Shown here: piece after piece, positions 1 to 8,979 of the stretch | How the letters are laid out: each line of letters starts with the position of its first letter | Position numbering within the stretch: the first letter of the stretch is position 1 | Assembly: GCF_002236805.1 (NCBI RefSeq) | Contig: NZ_NIQA01000002.1 | Span: 1-64,000 of the forward strand | Origin: Pusillimonas sp. T2 | Lineage (GTDB): Bacteria > Pseudomonadota > Gammaproteobacteria > Burkholderiales > Burkholderiaceae_B | Reading direction: 5' to 3' | Length of the DNA stretch: 64,000 nucleotides | Notes under the pieces: generated by a model | What the model saw: the letters and a program-made list of their open reading frames with translations, nothing else | What the model was told of the DNA's origin: nothing | Database searches by the model: none | Program-made: the position numbers and the translations under genes

Positions 1-194
1 CTGCTGGGCTGACAGTTATTTCGCTGTGGCACCACTTAAAAATTACTGCAATCTCGCCTGCGACAACCTATTGTATTAAGCCCGAACCCTTACGGGGGCA
101 ACCGCTTGAAAGGAATTGTGACTCGAACCACCCAAACAACCGAAATAACTATATAGCTACACAACCACCGCAAATTGGCACTTTGCCTAATAAC

Positions 195-773
195 CTAAGA
201 CGCAGCCAACAGATCGGCATAATATTGGCGCAGCTTGGCGAGCTTGGGGGCAATAACAAACTGACAATACCCCTGGTACGGATTACGCGCGTAGTAACTA
301 TGGTGGTAGACCTCTGCCTCCCAAAAGCGCGCTGCCGGCAAAAGATGCGTAACGACCGGCTGACCCAATAGCGTCTGCACCTCTTCTATAACTTGCGCCG
401 CCGTTTCTTTTTGCGCGTCGGACTGATAAAAAATGGCCGAGGCATATTGGGGGCCGATATCGGCGCCTTGTTGATCGGGTGTTGTTGGGTCGTGCGTTGC
501 AAAAAATACGCGCAACAATGTAGCAAAAGAAATCTGGGCTGGGTCGAACACCACTTTCACGACTTCGATGTGACCTGTCGTCTTGTCGCACACCTGCTCG
601 TATGTGGGGTTATCTACATGGCCACCGGTATAGCCTGGCTTAACCTCGACAACACCACGAAGCGACTGAAAAACCGACTCTGTACACCAGAAGCAACCGC
701 CGCCCAATACGGCCTCTTCGAGGCTGGCCGTAGCGCCGGCATGTGTAGCATCGGTTGTCTTGGATGAACTCAT
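195..773 (-). CDS. msrA: Peptide methionine sulfoxide reductase MsrA
   Basis: Reduces methionine-S-sulfoxide in proteins and free methionine back to methionine, repairing oxidative damage. The 192-residue protein carries the family signature GCFWCTE near residue 26, with the catalytic cysteine in GCFW. Further conserved blocks are GYTGG, GHIEVVKVVFDP and, near the C-terminus, NPYQGYC, which supplies a possible resolving cysteine. There is no signal peptide, so it is expected in the cytoplasm. Length fits the family. The ATG lies just downstream of a GGAA purine stretch. It stands alone, pointing towards the left edge, with a cytochrome gene upstream on the same strand. Confidence 0.96.
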   Translation of the reverse strand: MSSSKTTDATHAGATASLEEAVLGGGCFWCTESVFQSLRGVVEVKPGYTGGHVDNPTYEQVCDKTTGHIEVVKVVFDPAQISFATLLRVFFATHDPTTPDQQGADIGPQYASAIFYQSDAQKETAAQVIEEVQTLLGQPVVTHLLPAARFWEAEVYHHSYYARNPYQGYCQFVIAPKLAKLRQYYADLLAAS

Positions 774-882
774 GAACGCGATTCCGTTTAATGAAATGGA
801 CGTGGCCCACGGGATTCGCCGACCACGGCTCTAATTAACTACAGCAAAGACTACTGTAACAAGGGCGCCGATGCACGACTAG

Positions 883-1275
883 TTAACGTGGCAACGAGGC
901 CGAGTCGCCAAGATGCGGGCCTGAACCGACACTGGCATCGCCCGTCAAAGACAACACCCAGGCGGCTAGCAGTTCGGCATTTTCTTGGCTAACGTGAGAC
1001 TGTGCAGGCATGGGCACCGCCCCCCAGGCACCACGCGAACCATTTCGAATTTTGGTAGCCAGATGCGGGATGGCAGCAGCATTGCCCTGATACCGCTTGG
1101 CCACCACTTCGAAATCGGGGCCCAGACGCTTGCGACCCTCGGTCTCGTCAACACGATGGCACGCAACGCAATTATTGGCTTGCGCAAGGCCAATGCCCAC
1201 CGTTTGGGCAGCGCCCGCGGGTGCATACACCGCCAAACTTAAACCTATGCTTAATACTGCGAAGCGAAAATACAT
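883..1275 (-). CDS. Small periplasmic c-type cytochrome
   Basis: A 130-residue secreted cytochrome c of the c551/c552 class. Residues 1-22 form a signal peptide ending in APAGAA. The haem-attachment motif CVACH is at residues 36-40, and a likely methionine ligand sits in the loop GAVPMPAQ, followed by the C-terminal helix ELLAAWVLSL. Such proteins pass single electrons in the periplasm, for example to terminal oxidases or peroxidases, but the partner cannot be told from this locus. The C-terminal 20 or so residues are low in order and have no obvious role. It is transcribed divergently from lgt. Confidence 0.9.
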   Translation of the reverse strand: MYFRFAVLSIGLSLAVYAPAGAAQTVGIGLAQANNCVACHRVDETEGRKRLGPDFEVVAKRYQGNAAAIPHLATKIRNGSRGAWGAVPMPAQSHVSQENAELLAAWVLSLTGDASVGSGPHLGDSASLPR

Positions 1276-1382
1276 AATCTACCTGCCATAAACAGTTTCG
1301 AGGCCGCCGAAACGGCCTACGATAACGCGTTATCATCCAACAAATTATCAGCGCCGGACGCTAAGATTAAAGGCCCTTTTCC

Positions 1383-2177
1383 ATGCTTGTTCACCCCCAA
1401 TTTGACCCCGTCGCCCTGCAGCTTGGCCCCATCGCTATTCACTGGTACGGCCTGATGTACCTTATTGGCTTTGGCTTGGTTTGGCTGGCCGGCCGTTGGA
1501 GAATCAACCACGGAAAAACCGACCTGAGCCTGCGCGACCTGGAAGACATCATTTTTTACGGGGTTATTGGCGTCATCGCGGGCGGAAGGCTGGGCTACAT
1601 CCTGTTCTACAAGCCTGCCGAATACCTGCAAAACCCCATCGAAATTTTTTATCTCTGGCAAGGCGGCATGTCTTTTCATGGCGGGCTGATCGGCGTATTG
1701 GTTGTACTGTTTATATTGGCGCGCCAAAAGGGGCGAACCTTTTTGGAATTAGGCGACTTCATTGCCCCTTTAATACCCCTGGGCCTAGCCACGGGGCGAC
1801 TGGGCAATTTCATTAATGGCGAACTGTGGGGCCGCCCCACCGACGTCCCTTGGGGCATGGTGTTCCCGCAACTGGGTGACAACCTAACTCGCCACCCCTC
1901 ACAACTTTACGAAATGGCGCTAGAGGGCATACTGCTATTTGCCGTGCTTTGGTGGTTTGCCCGCAAGCCCCGAGCTACAGGTCAAGTGAGCGCCCTGTTT
2001 TTGATGGGCTACGGTGTATTCAGATTTTTAGCCGAATACACCCGAGAGCCCGATGCATTTTTGGGCCCAGTACTCGGGTCGCTAACCATGGGACAGCTAC
2101 TTTGCCTGCCCATGATCGCCCTGGGCTTGCTTATTTATTTTCGAGCAAGTAAACCTCACCCCGAACAGACACCGTAA
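1383..2177 (+). CDS. lgt: Prolipoprotein diacylglyceryl transferase Lgt
   Basis: Inner-membrane enzyme that transfers diacylglycerol from phosphatidylglycerol to the lipobox cysteine of prolipoproteins, the first step of lipoprotein maturation. At 264 residues it has the usual length. Several hydrophobic segments are visible, along with the family motifs [16 protein letters not shown] and [14 protein letters not shown] (about residues 139-152), and YEYTREPD-like residues in the C-terminal third (AEYTREPD). Its 3' end overlaps the convergent SIMPL-domain gene by 47 bases, which both reading frames tolerate. Pal in this window is a likely client. Confidence 0.97.
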   Translation: MLVHPQFDPVALQLGPIAIHWYGLMYLIGFGLVWLAGRWRINHGKTDLSLRDLEDIIFYGVIGVIAGGRLGYILFYKPAEYLQNPIEIFYLWQGGMSFHGGLIGVLVVLFILARQKGRTFLELGDFIAPLIPLGLATGRLGNFINGELWGRPTDVPWGMVFPQLGDNLTRHPSQLYEMALEGILLFAVLWWFARKPRATGQVSALFLMGYGVFRFLAEYTREPDAFLGPVLGSLTMGQLLCLPMIALGLLIYFRASKPHPEQTP

Positions 2178-2886
2178 CAGTCTCCACACCAGCCTCGAGC
2201 GGCACAGCCATTTTATCGGCGCTAGCTGCCATCATCATGCGCGGCATGGGCGTGTATTCGGCGCCGCCGCCATCGAGCGACAAAGTTTTAATACGAAACC
2301 CCTGATAACCAAACGCCTGCGAGACGGCTTGGGCACGCCCCTTAAACGCCTGAGCAGCGTCATTGAGCAAGTCGGCTTCCGCTTTCGCCCTTAATTGCGG
2401 GGAAACAGAGAACTGCAAGTTGGCAATAGGCATAAGCTCGGAGAGCTTGCCGGCCAAACCCGAAGCCGCGCCGAAGTCGGTTGATTCAAGAATGACCTCA
2501 GCACGCCCCTGCCAACCAGTGATTTTCCCTTCGTCGTTGGTGAGCGGCCAAACACGGTAATTGCCCGAATAAGTTTTAACCGAGCTGACGGCTTTGGCCT
2601 GTTTGACGACACTGTCGAGCGCTTGGGTTAACTGACTGCTGACCGCCTGATGACTGGCGTCTGCTACTTGCGCTGCGAGGGTGATTTTTATGGTGTCTTG
2701 GCTGACCTGCGACGAGGCCGAGGCGTTAAGGGTTGCCATTGGCAATTGGCCGCTGCGAACCTGCGCAGGCGCCTCGGGCATTATGTTTTGGGCGACCGCG
2801 GCGGGCGCACCCACGACCGCAAGGGCGGCGCTTAATACCAACGGGGCAATTGAAAAAGGCTTAGCCAAGGTAAACAAGTAAGACAT
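2131..2886 (-). CDS. SIMPL (DUF541) domain periplasmic protein
   Basis: A 251-residue secreted protein of the SIMPL/DUF541 family, whose members (YggE, BP26-like) are periplasmic or outer-membrane-associated and often linked to oxidative stress, though the biochemical function is not settled. A signal peptide covers about residues 1-32 (ending PAAVAQ). The mature part matches the family pattern: [17 protein letters not shown] early, a central [10 protein letters not shown], the motif [20 protein letters not shown], and a final [13 protein letters not shown] strand. The gene sits downstream of 6S RNA and a terminator, so it is probably transcribed from its own promoter. Its 3' end overlaps lgt tail to tail. 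Confidence 0.88.
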   Translation of the reverse strand: MSYLFTLAKPFSIAPLVLSAALAVVGAPAAVAQNIMPEAPAQVRSGQLPMATLNASASSQVSQDTIKITLAAQVADASHQAVSSQLTQALDSVVKQAKAVSSVKTYSGNYRVWPLTNDEGKITGWQGRAEVILESTDFGAASGLAGKLSELMPIANLQFSVSPQLRAKAEADLLNDAAQAFKGRAQAVSQAFGYQGFRIKTLSLDGGGAEYTPMPRMMMAASADKMAVPLEAGVETVTVSVRGEVYLLENK

Positions 2887-2903
2887 GCGTTAGCTCCGAA
2901 ATA

Positions 2904-2931
2904 GACAGGCCCGCATTAATGCGGGCCTGTC
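2904..2931 (-). terminator. Intrinsic terminator after 6S RNA
   Basis: An almost perfect palindrome with arms GACAGGCCCGCAT and ATGCGGGCCTGTC lies between the 6S RNA 3' end and the SIMPL gene. The stem is about 13 base pairs and very GC-rich. The following T tract on the minus strand is weak (TATTT), so termination strength is uncertain. Confidence 0.6.
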
Positions 2932-2940
2932 TTCAAAAAT

Positions 2941-3116
2941 GCCCCGCCTGTGCCGTCAAGACCGGCATCCTGGAACCGAGGGTTCAAGGTGGTCGCCTTC
3001 AGTCAAGTTTCGGGATCGTCAGTTAAGACGTTCACTCCTACTTGTCAATCCGGCAACCTAATGCCATAAGCATTGGTTCAAGAAATGTAAGGTCAAGTCA
3101 CGAACACTGCAGGGAC
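2941..3116 (-). ncRNA. ssrS: 6S RNA (RNA polymerase sigma-70 regulator)
   Basis: This gap of about 320 bases downstream of zapA contains a 6S-like RNA on the minus strand, in the position 6S RNA commonly holds. The 3' half shows the hallmark CACCTTGAACCCTCGGTTC, very close to the E. coli sequence CACCTTGAACCAAGGGTTC. The ends can pair as a closing stem: CCCTGC at 3107-3112 with GCGGGG at 2942-2947, extended by GTG with CAC. The central part is unpaired-like, as expected for the promoter-mimicking bubble. 6S RNA binds the sigma-70 holoenzyme in stationary phase and dampens transcription. The ends are estimates; about 176 nucleotides fits the usual size. Confidence 0.85.
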
Positions 3117-3206
3117 TAACTTGTACAAGCCACAGCTTAGTAGATAAAACGGCTGTTTACCGAAACCGTATGTAAATACCGGGCCTGGCTTGAAATTTGG
3201 TGCTAA

Positions 3207-3521
3207 CTAATTACTGGGGGCCGCCTGCTGGGGCAAAACCAGATCGAGCTGGCGATGCATATCTTCGAGACGACGTTTAAAGTCGCCAACGGCGACTTCA
3301 CCCAATGGCCCGTCTGGGGCCCGCATGGCTAAAAGTTCGGCAGCAATTTGAATGGCTGCCATAACGGCAATGCGTTCATTGCTTGAGATTTTACCAGACC
3401 CTTTGATGGCCAGCATGCGCTGATCAACAAATCGGACGGCAGAGAGCAAATCATCTTTTTCGGAGGGCGAGCATGCCAGGGAATAATCGCGGCCCAAAAT
3501 TGAAACATCGACGCGTTCCAT
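3207..3521 (-). CDS. zapA: Cell division protein ZapA
   Basis: A 104-residue cytoplasmic FtsZ-ring stabiliser. The N-terminal half has the ZapA fold signature, starting VDVSILGRDYSLACSP and followed by DDLLSAVRFVDQRM and the helix NERIAVMAAIQIAAELL. The C-terminal part (DFKRRLEDMHRQLD) is predicted coiled coil, as in ZapA dimers. It follows the coiled-coil gene at 3528 by 6 bases and precedes 6S RNA, an order shared with many proteobacteria (zapA-ssrS). Translation starts at an ATG just after the upstream stop, so the two genes are probably translated from one mRNA. Confidence 0.93.
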   Translation of the reverse strand: MERVDVSILGRDYSLACSPSEKDDLLSAVRFVDQRMLAIKGSGKISSNERIAVMAAIQIAAELLAMRAPDGPLGEVAVGDFKRRLEDMHRQLDLVLPQQAAPSN

Positions 3522-3527
3522 GCGGGG

Positions 3528-3998
3528 TTACTCCTGAGGCGCGCCGGGCAGGCGCATAAGTACGGCGTCGATACGCTGCCGAGCGGACTCGACGGCTTGA
3601 CGCAGGCTGGAGGTTTCGGACTGGCTGGCTTGCAGGTTTTGCCGGACTGTAGCCTGCTCGGCTTGCTGGCGTTCGAGCTGCTCTTTGAGCTGGGCCACAG
3701 CGCTGTCGGCTTGTGCGCGCAGGCTGGATTCGATTTGAGCGGCCTGCTGACGCAGGCTGTGAACCTCGGCATCGGCCTGCGCCCGCAGGGCATCCATTTC
3801 GGCCTGATGACGCGCAGCCTGAGCGGCAACGTCTTTATATTCGATGGCTTGCTGGCTAAGCTGGTCACGCAGCGCATCACGCTCTTGTTCAGCACGGGTA
3901 GCGCGCTGAACAAGCGTTTCGTTTTGCGACTGAAGCCGACGGGAGAGCTCAACCAGTTGGCCAACACGAGCGGCCAGAGATTCTAGATCTTGCAACAT
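3528..3998 (-). CDS. Coiled-coil protein paired with ZapA (ZapB-like)
   Basis: A 156-residue, almost entirely coiled-coil protein. It begins MLQDLESLAARVGQLVEL, which resembles the N-terminus of the short ZapB/TIGR02449-type proteins encoded next to zapA, then runs through a long Gln/Ala/Glu-rich heptad region (residues 20-145) to a tail QRIDAVLMRLPG. The reading frame extends 18 bases further to a GTG, but the ATG at 3998 matches the family N-terminus better. A role beside ZapA in organising the Z-ring is inferred from its position and coiled-coil nature. It is longer than E. coli ZapB (81 residues), so orthology is uncertain. Confidence 0.75.
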   Translation of the reverse strand: MLQDLESLAARVGQLVELSRRLQSQNETLVQRATRAEQERDALRDQLSQQAIEYKDVAAQAARHQAEMDALRAQADAEVHSLRQQAAQIESSLRAQADSAVAQLKEQLERQQAEQATVRQNLQASQSETSSLRQAVESARQRIDAVLMRLPGAPQE

Positions 3999-4110
3999 GG
4001 CGATATGGTAAACCACAGGCGCTTTCGAAGAAAAGCCCCGCGATCAAGTCTATGGAGCCGTTAGAATAACCGAAATTGCCTAACTTTCTACGACATCACG
4101 GAGCCTTGTC

Positions 4111-5034
4111 ATGTCAGCATCAATCGCACCCCGAAGCTACGAAAACATCTCGCCCTTAAAAGTGGCGTTTATCGGGCTGGGCGCGATGGGCTTCCCCATG
4201 GCCGGTCATCTGGCCAAGGCCGGCCATCAAGTTTGCGTTTACAACCGCTCACCCGAAAAGGCCAGCCGCTGGGCAGCGGAGTTTGACGGCGTTACAGCAC
4301 CCACACCCGCCCAGGCAGCAGCAGGCGCAGACGTCGTTTTTTGCTGCGTAGGCAACGACAACGACCTGCGCAGCGTACTAACCGGTAAAGACGGTGCGTT
4401 TTCCGGCATGAAGCCTGGCGCCCTCTGCGTTGATCACACCACGGCATCTGCCGACGTGGCACGTGAACTTTACGACGCGGCACGAAACGTCGGGCTGCAT
4501 TTTTTGGACGCGCCGGTCTCAGGGGGGCAGAACGGTGCCGTACAAGGCATACTCACCGTGATGTGCGGCGGAGACGTGACCGACTTTGCCCGAGCCAAGC
4601 CCATCATGCAGGCCTACGCTCAGGCGACCACGCACATGGGCGCCTCTGGCGCAGGTCAGTTGTGCAAAATGGTGAACCAGATTTGCGTGGCCGGCGTACT
4701 GCAGGGCCTTTCTGAGGCCATCGCTTTTGGCAAGACTGCCGGGTTGGATATGGAAAAGGTCTTGTCGGTGATCAGCAAAGGCGCTGCGCAAAGCTGGCAA
4801 ATGGAAAACCGCGGTCGCACCATGGTTAGCAACCAGTTTGACTTCGGTTTTGCAGTTGACTGGATGCGCAAAGACCTAGGGTTGGTGTTGGACGAAGCCC
4901 GGCGAAACGGAGCCAGCGTACCCGGCACAGCCCTGATAGACCAGTTTTATGCCGAGGTACAGAAAACAGGCGGTGGCCGCTGGGATACGTCGAGCCTGAT
5001 TACCCGCCTACCCCAGCCTAAACAGCCCCTTTAG
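4111..5034 (+). CDS. NAD(P)-dependent beta-hydroxyacid dehydrogenase
   Basis: A 307-residue member of the 3-hydroxyisobutyrate dehydrogenase/tartronate semialdehyde reductase family. The N-terminal Rossmann fold shows [21 protein letters not shown] near residue 18. The substrate motif is [11 protein letters not shown] at about residues 135-145, and the catalytic lysine lies in [11 protein letters not shown]. The C-terminal all-helical domain contains [14 protein letters not shown]. Likely reactions are oxidation of 3-hydroxyisobutyrate or reduction of a 2-hydroxy-3-oxoacid; no neighbouring pathway genes decide between them. Its 3' end overlaps the convergent rppH gene by 4 bases. Confidence 0.9.
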   Translation: MSASIAPRSYENISPLKVAFIGLGAMGFPMAGHLAKAGHQVCVYNRSPEKASRWAAEFDGVTAPTPAQAAAGADVVFCCVGNDNDLRSVLTGKDGAFSGMKPGALCVDHTTASADVARELYDAARNVGLHFLDAPVSGGQNGAVQGILTVMCGGDVTDFARAKPIMQAYAQATTHMGASGAGQLCKMVNQICVAGVLQGLSEAIAFGKTAGLDMEKVLSVISKGAAQSWQMENRGRTMVSNQFDFGFAVDWMRKDLGLVLDEARRNGASVPGTALIDQFYAEVQKTGGGRWDTSSLITRLPQPKQPL

Positions 5035-5609
5035 GGTGACCCTTCCGGGGCGGCCGCAAATTTAGCTGCAACGGGCTTTGCCGCGTCGCCCTTAGCGGCC
5101 TGCGGCCGCTGACGCAAATAACGACGTTCGTTAACGCGTCGAAACAAAATACCGGCGAGTTCATTCAGGGCTTGCGTATAGACATCGCGCTTGAACTCGA
5201 TAACTGCATCAAGTGGCACCCAATAATGACTCCAACGCCAGGCGTCGAATTCGGGATGCCTGGTCGCACGCAAACTGACATCGGAATCGCGCCCCACCAT
5301 CCGCAACAGAAACCAGATTTGCTTTTGCCCTTTGTAAATACCCCTTGAGTCGCGACGGATAAAATCATTGGGTACGTTGTAACGTAACCAATTGCGTGTA
5401 CGCCCTAAAATTCGGACATGTTCTGGTAGCAAACCCACTTCTTCGCGCAGCTCACGGTACATGGCCTGCACCGGGCTTTCGCCGTATTTGATACCACCCT
5501 GCGGAAACTGCCAGGAATGCTCCCGAATGCGTTTACCCCAAAACACCTCGTTTTTATGATTAACGAGGATAATGCCGACATTAGGACGGTAGCCTTCACG
5601 GTCTAACAT
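5031..5609 (-). CDS. rppH: RNA pyrophosphohydrolase RppH (Nudix)
   Basis: Removes pyrophosphate from the 5' triphosphate end of mRNAs, which triggers RNase E-dependent decay. The 192-residue protein opens [15 protein letters not shown], typical of RppH, and carries the Nudix box [20 protein letters not shown] at about residues 38-57. Further family residues are FLLRM and the WRWSHYW block. The last 30 residues form an Ala/Pro/Lys-rich tail seen in many betaproteobacterial homologues. It is divergent from proS, with about 66 bases of shared upstream DNA. Confidence 0.95.
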   Translation of the reverse strand: MLDREGYRPNVGIILVNHKNEVFWGKRIREHSWQFPQGGIKYGESPVQAMYRELREEVGLLPEHVRILGRTRNWLRYNVPNDFIRRDSRGIYKGQKQIWFLLRMVGRDSDVSLRATRHPEFDAWRWSHYWVPLDAVIEFKRDVYTQALNELAGILFRRVNERRYLRQRPQAAKGDAAKPVAAKFAAAPEGSP

Positions 5610-5675
5610 AGGCCACCTCTATAACGAATTTAATACAATTACACCCGATTATACGTATCTGCAGAGATCCTCACC

Positions 5676-7424
5676 ATGCGCGCATCCAAGTATCACATCA
5701 ACACCCTGAAAGAAGCCCCAGCCGAAGCGGAAGTCACCAGCCACCAGCTGATGACAAGAGCCGGCATGATCCGCAAAATTGCGGGCGGCATTTACACCTA
5801 CATGCCGCTGGGCTTGCGGGTACTGAAGAAAATTGAAGCCATTGTGCGCGAAGAAATGGACCGGGCGGGCGCAGTTGAACTGCTGATGCCATTGGTACAG
5901 CCCGCCGAGCTATGGGAAGAGTCAGGGCGCTGGACCGCCTATGGCCCCGAATTACTCCGGATCAAAGACCGCCATCAGCGCGACTTCGTCCTCCAGCCCA
6001 CCTCTGAAGAGGTCGTCACAGACATTGCCCGTAACGAAATTCAGAGCTGGCGTCAGCTTCCGGTCAACTTCTACCACATCCAGACCAAGTTCCGCGACGA
6101 ACGCCGCCCCCGTTTCGGGCTGATGCGCGGCCGCGAATTCACCATGAAAGATGCGTATTCGTTTGATCGCAACGAAGAAGCCGCACAGGCCAGCTACGAC
6201 AATATGTACGACGCTTACATGAAAATTTTCACGCGTCTCGGGCTTGAGTTCAGGGCGGTTGCGGCCGATACAGGGTCAATCGGGGGGTCGCGTAGTCACG
6301 AATTCCAGGTCATTGCCAACACGGGTGAAGACCTGATTGTGTATAACCCCCAGTCGCAGTACGCCGCCAATATCGAACTTGCCGACGCCCCCGCCTTACT
6401 TGCCACACGGGCACCGGCCGGCAAAGCCATGGAAAAAGTAGCCACACCCAGCATGACCAAATGCGAAGAGGTTGCTGCATTATTGAAGCGCCAGCTTTCA
6501 GATACGGTCAAAACCGTCGTTCTGGCCGTCGAGCCCACCGAAGAGATCAAAACCACACAGATTTTTGCACTGCTGATCCGCGGTGATCATGAACTAAACG
6601 AAGTCAAGGTAGGCAAACTGCCCGGGCTGAATCAAGGGTTCCGTTTTGCCACCGACGAAGAAATCAAACGTGCTTTCGGGTGCAGCCCCGGATCGTTAGG
6701 GCCGGTAGCTCCAGCAGAGCCAGTCACGATCATTGCCGACAAAACCGTTGCCAATATGAGCGACTTCATCTGCGGCGCCAACGAAGACGGCTTCCACCTT
6801 GATGGCGTGAATTGGGGTCGCGACTTGCCCGAACCCAACCTTGTCGCAGACTTGCGCAACGTTGTGGCCGGCGACGCCGACCCTAACGGTGGCACGCTGA
6901 ACATCCAGCGCGGTATCGAGGTGGGTCATATCTTCTTCTTGGGCGACAAATACTCCAAAGCCCTGAACGCAACCTTCCTGGATACCGATGGCAAGCCGGC
7001 AATCATGCAAATGGGCTGCTACGGTATTGGCATCAGTCGCATCGCTGCGGCAGCCATTGAACAAAACCACGATGATCGCGGCATGATCTGGCCCGAAGCC
7101 ATCGCCCCCTTCCAGGTGGTTATCTGCCCGCTGAATGCACACAAAAGTGAAACCGTTCGAAACACTGCTGAGCAACTGTATCAAGACTTGATTTCAAACG
7201 GTGCTGACGTCATCATCGACGATCGCGATATTCGCCCCGGTGTGATGTTTGCCGAGTGGGAGCTTATCGGTGTTCCTGTTCGCGTCACGGTTGGCGACCG
7301 CGGCCTGAAAGAAGGGGTTGTCGAGATCCAGCATCGGCGACAGTCCGAAGCCGAAAAAATAACTGTTGCACAAGCCACTGATTTCGTTCTGGAACAGTTA
7401 AAATTGCGCGCCCATGCCACCTGA
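5676..7424 (+). CDS. proS: Prolyl-tRNA synthetase
   Basis: Charges tRNA-Pro with proline. The 582-residue length and arrangement match the bacterial long form of class II ProRS: the catalytic core with motif 1 region ([17 protein letters not shown]), motif 2 [17 protein letters not shown] and motif 3 GCYGIGISR; an inserted editing (INS) domain at about residues 220-400 that clears mischarged Ala-tRNA-Pro; and a C-terminal anticodon-binding domain with [20 protein letters not shown]. The gene starts at an ATG soon after the rppH promoter region and overlaps ybgC by 11 bases, so it probably leads the Tol-Pal transcript in this genome. Confidence 0.98.
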   Translation: MRASKYHINTLKEAPAEAEVTSHQLMTRAGMIRKIAGGIYTYMPLGLRVLKKIEAIVREEMDRAGAVELLMPLVQPAELWEESGRWTAYGPELLRIKDRHQRDFVLQPTSEEVVTDIARNEIQSWRQLPVNFYHIQTKFRDERRPRFGLMRGREFTMKDAYSFDRNEEAAQASYDNMYDAYMKIFTRLGLEFRAVAADTGSIGGSRSHEFQVIANTGEDLIVYNPQSQYAANIELADAPALLATRAPAGKAMEKVATPSMTKCEEVAALLKRQLSDTVKTVVLAVEPTEEIKTTQIFALLIRGDHELNEVKVGKLPGLNQGFRFATDEEIKRAFGCSPGSLGPVAPAEPVTIIADKTVANMSDFICGANEDGFHLDGVNWGRDLPEPNLVADLRNVVAGDADPNGGTLNIQRGIEVGHIFFLGDKYSKALNATFLDTDGKPAIMQMGCYGIGISRIAAAAIEQNHDDRGMIWPEAIAPFQVVICPLNAHKSETVRNTAEQLYQDLISNGADVIIDDRDIRPGVMFAEWELIGVPVRVTVGDRGLKEGVVEIQHRRQSEAEKITVAQATDFVLEQLKLRAHAT

Positions 7425-7839
7425 TTCAAACAACGTGCATTCAACGTTAGCTGTTCGTGTTTACTACGAAGATACCGACGCCGGTGGCGTCGTTTTCTAC
7501 GCCAATTACCTCAAGTTCTTCGAACGAGGTCGCACCGAATGGTTGCGCAGACTGGGTGTCAACCAGTCCGAACTGGCTGTTACCGAACAGCGAATTTTCG
7601 TGGTGAAGCAACTCGACACCCGGTATATCAAGCCTGCAAAGCTTGATGATCTGCTGACCATCAACAGCCAGATCACCCGGGTGGGGCGGGCGTCCATCGA
7701 CTTTTTCCAATGTGCAGAGCTCGATGGCCAACGCCTGTGTGAAGGAAATATACAAATTTGCTGCGTTGACGCAAACACCTTGCGTCCGGCAGCACTGCCC
7801 GACGAACTCAAAACATTATTGGAAAAGGTTCAGGTATAA
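7414..7839 (+). CDS. ybgC: Tol-Pal-associated acyl-CoA thioesterase YbgC
   Basis: A 141-residue hot-dog-fold thioesterase, usually the first gene of tol-pal operons. The 4-hydroxybenzoyl-CoA thioesterase-type motif [19 protein letters not shown] (about residues 13-31) includes the catalytic aspartate. RGRTEWLR and [12 protein letters not shown] follow as in YbgC. The ATG overlaps the end of proS by 11 bases, indicating translational coupling, and tolQ begins 2 bases after its stop codon. The family acts on short-chain acyl-CoAs or acyl-ACP in the cytoplasm and is thought to link phospholipid metabolism with the Tol system. Confidence 0.95.
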   Translation: MPPDSNNVHSTLAVRVYYEDTDAGGVVFYANYLKFFERGRTEWLRRLGVNQSELAVTEQRIFVVKQLDTRYIKPAKLDDLLTINSQITRVGRASIDFFQCAELDGQRLCEGNIQICCVDANTLRPAALPDELKTLLEKVQV

Positions 7840-7841
7840 AC

Positions 7842-8516
7842 ATGCAGCCCACCAGCGACTTGTCTATCGTCTCGCTAATTCTTGACGCCAGTATTCCGGT
7901 ACAGCTAGTGATGCTGATTCTGGTTGGTATTTCCGTGCTGTCCTGGACGTACATTTTCAGCAAACGCACCGCGCTGAAACGTGCACACGAACAAACCAAG
8001 CTCTTTGAAGACGACTTCTGGGCCGGCGGTGACCTGACTGCCCTGCAGCAATCCGTATCAACCAGCCCTGCCGATTACGGGGCCCTGGCACGTATTTTCG
8101 ATGCCGGCATGACCGAATTCATCAAGGCCCGTCGGGCCAACGGTAATACCGACGCCCTGCTCGACGGCCCACGACGCGCCATGCGCGCTTCGTACCAGCG
8201 CGAAATGGACAATCTGGAATCACACCTGAACTTTTTGGCATCGGCTGGATCCGTTAGCCCATACATTGGGCTATTGGGTACGGTATGGGGCATCATGCAC
8301 GCGTTCCTGGGCTTATCCACCGTGCAACAGGCGACGCTGGCCGCAGTAGCGCCGGGTATTGCCGAAGCCCTGATTGCAACCGCCATCGGCTTGTTTGCGG
8401 CAATTCCAGCTGTCGTTGCCTACAACCGTTACACAAACGAAATCGATCGCCTGTCGATTCGCTTTGACAGCTTCATCGACGAATTCCTCAATATTCTGCA
8501 ACGTCAGGTGCGCTGA
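7842..8516 (+). CDS. tolQ: TolQ, proton-channel subunit of the Tol-Pal system
   Basis: Inner-membrane protein of 224 residues, homologous to ExbB and MotA. It shows three transmembrane segments: residues about 15-35 (PVQLVMLILVGISVLSWTYIF), about 130-150 and about 165-190. The conserved block SVSPYIGLLGTVWGIMHAFLGL and the third-helix sequence GIAEALIATAIGLFAAIPAVVAYN are TolQ/ExbB signatures. With TolR it uses proton motive force to energise TolA for outer-membrane constriction. Its stop codon overlaps the tolR start by one base (TGATG), a sign of tight translational coupling. Confidence 0.97.
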   Translation: MQPTSDLSIVSLILDASIPVQLVMLILVGISVLSWTYIFSKRTALKRAHEQTKLFEDDFWAGGDLTALQQSVSTSPADYGALARIFDAGMTEFIKARRANGNTDALLDGPRRAMRASYQREMDNLESHLNFLASAGSVSPYIGLLGTVWGIMHAFLGLSTVQQATLAAVAPGIAEALIATAIGLFAAIPAVVAYNRYTNEIDRLSIRFDSFIDEFLNILQRQVR

Positions 8517-8965
8517 TGTCCTCTAACCGCAGTAGCATGGGGCGCTCATCAGGCCGCCGGCTCAAAAACGAGATCAACGTCGTCCCCTATATCGACGTCA
8601 TGCTGGTTTTGCTGATCATTTTCATGGTGACCGCCCCCATGATCACGCCCGGCATTATCGAGCTACCATCGGTCGGTCGCGCTGCTGAAGTCCCCACCGA
8701 GCCGCTCGAAGTACAGATAGAGGAAAACGGCACCGTCTCTTTGCGTAAACGCATCGCCGGTGCCGAATTCGAATCAATTGCCAACGAAGCCTTGGTCGAC
8801 GAGGTGCGCTCGCGCATCACCGCCGACACGCCTGTCGTGATTGCTGCCGACGGCAAAGTACCGTACGAAAAAGTAATGGAAGTAATGGACAAGTTGCGCA
8901 GTAATGGCGTGTCGCGCCTCGGCTTGCTGGTTGATCAAAGCGCTGGCAACCCCGACCAGAAATAA
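8516..8965 (+). CDS. tolR: TolR, proton-channel subunit of the Tol-Pal system
   Basis: A 149-residue ExbD/TolR family protein: a short cytoplasmic N-terminus (SSGRRLKNEINVVPYIDVMLVLLIIFMV), one transmembrane helix at about residues 24-43, and a periplasmic domain. The aspartate in PYIDVMLVLL is the residue known to carry protons through the TolQ-TolR channel. The periplasmic part ends VMEVMDKLRSNGVSRLGLLVD, as in other TolR proteins. It begins one base inside the tolQ stop codon and is followed by tolA after 14 bases. Confidence 0.97.
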   Translation: MSSNRSSMGRSSGRRLKNEINVVPYIDVMLVLLIIFMVTAPMITPGIIELPSVGRAAEVPTEPLEVQIEENGTVSLRKRIAGAEFESIANEALVDEVRSRITADTPVVIAADGKVPYEKVMEVMDKLRSNGVSRLGLLVDQSAGNPDQK

Positions 8966-8979
8966 CATAGGCTTGATGC

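Noticed and set aside
1-194. Left-edge intergenic DNA, with a GC-rich stretch CCCGAACCCTTACGGGGG
   Set aside because: No open frame, tRNA or known RNA could be recognised; the hairpin lacks a T run and a defined gene to serve.
3329-3967. 212-residue frame overlapping zapA and the coiled-coil gene on the same strand
   Set aside because: Out of frame with two better-supported genes and low in order.
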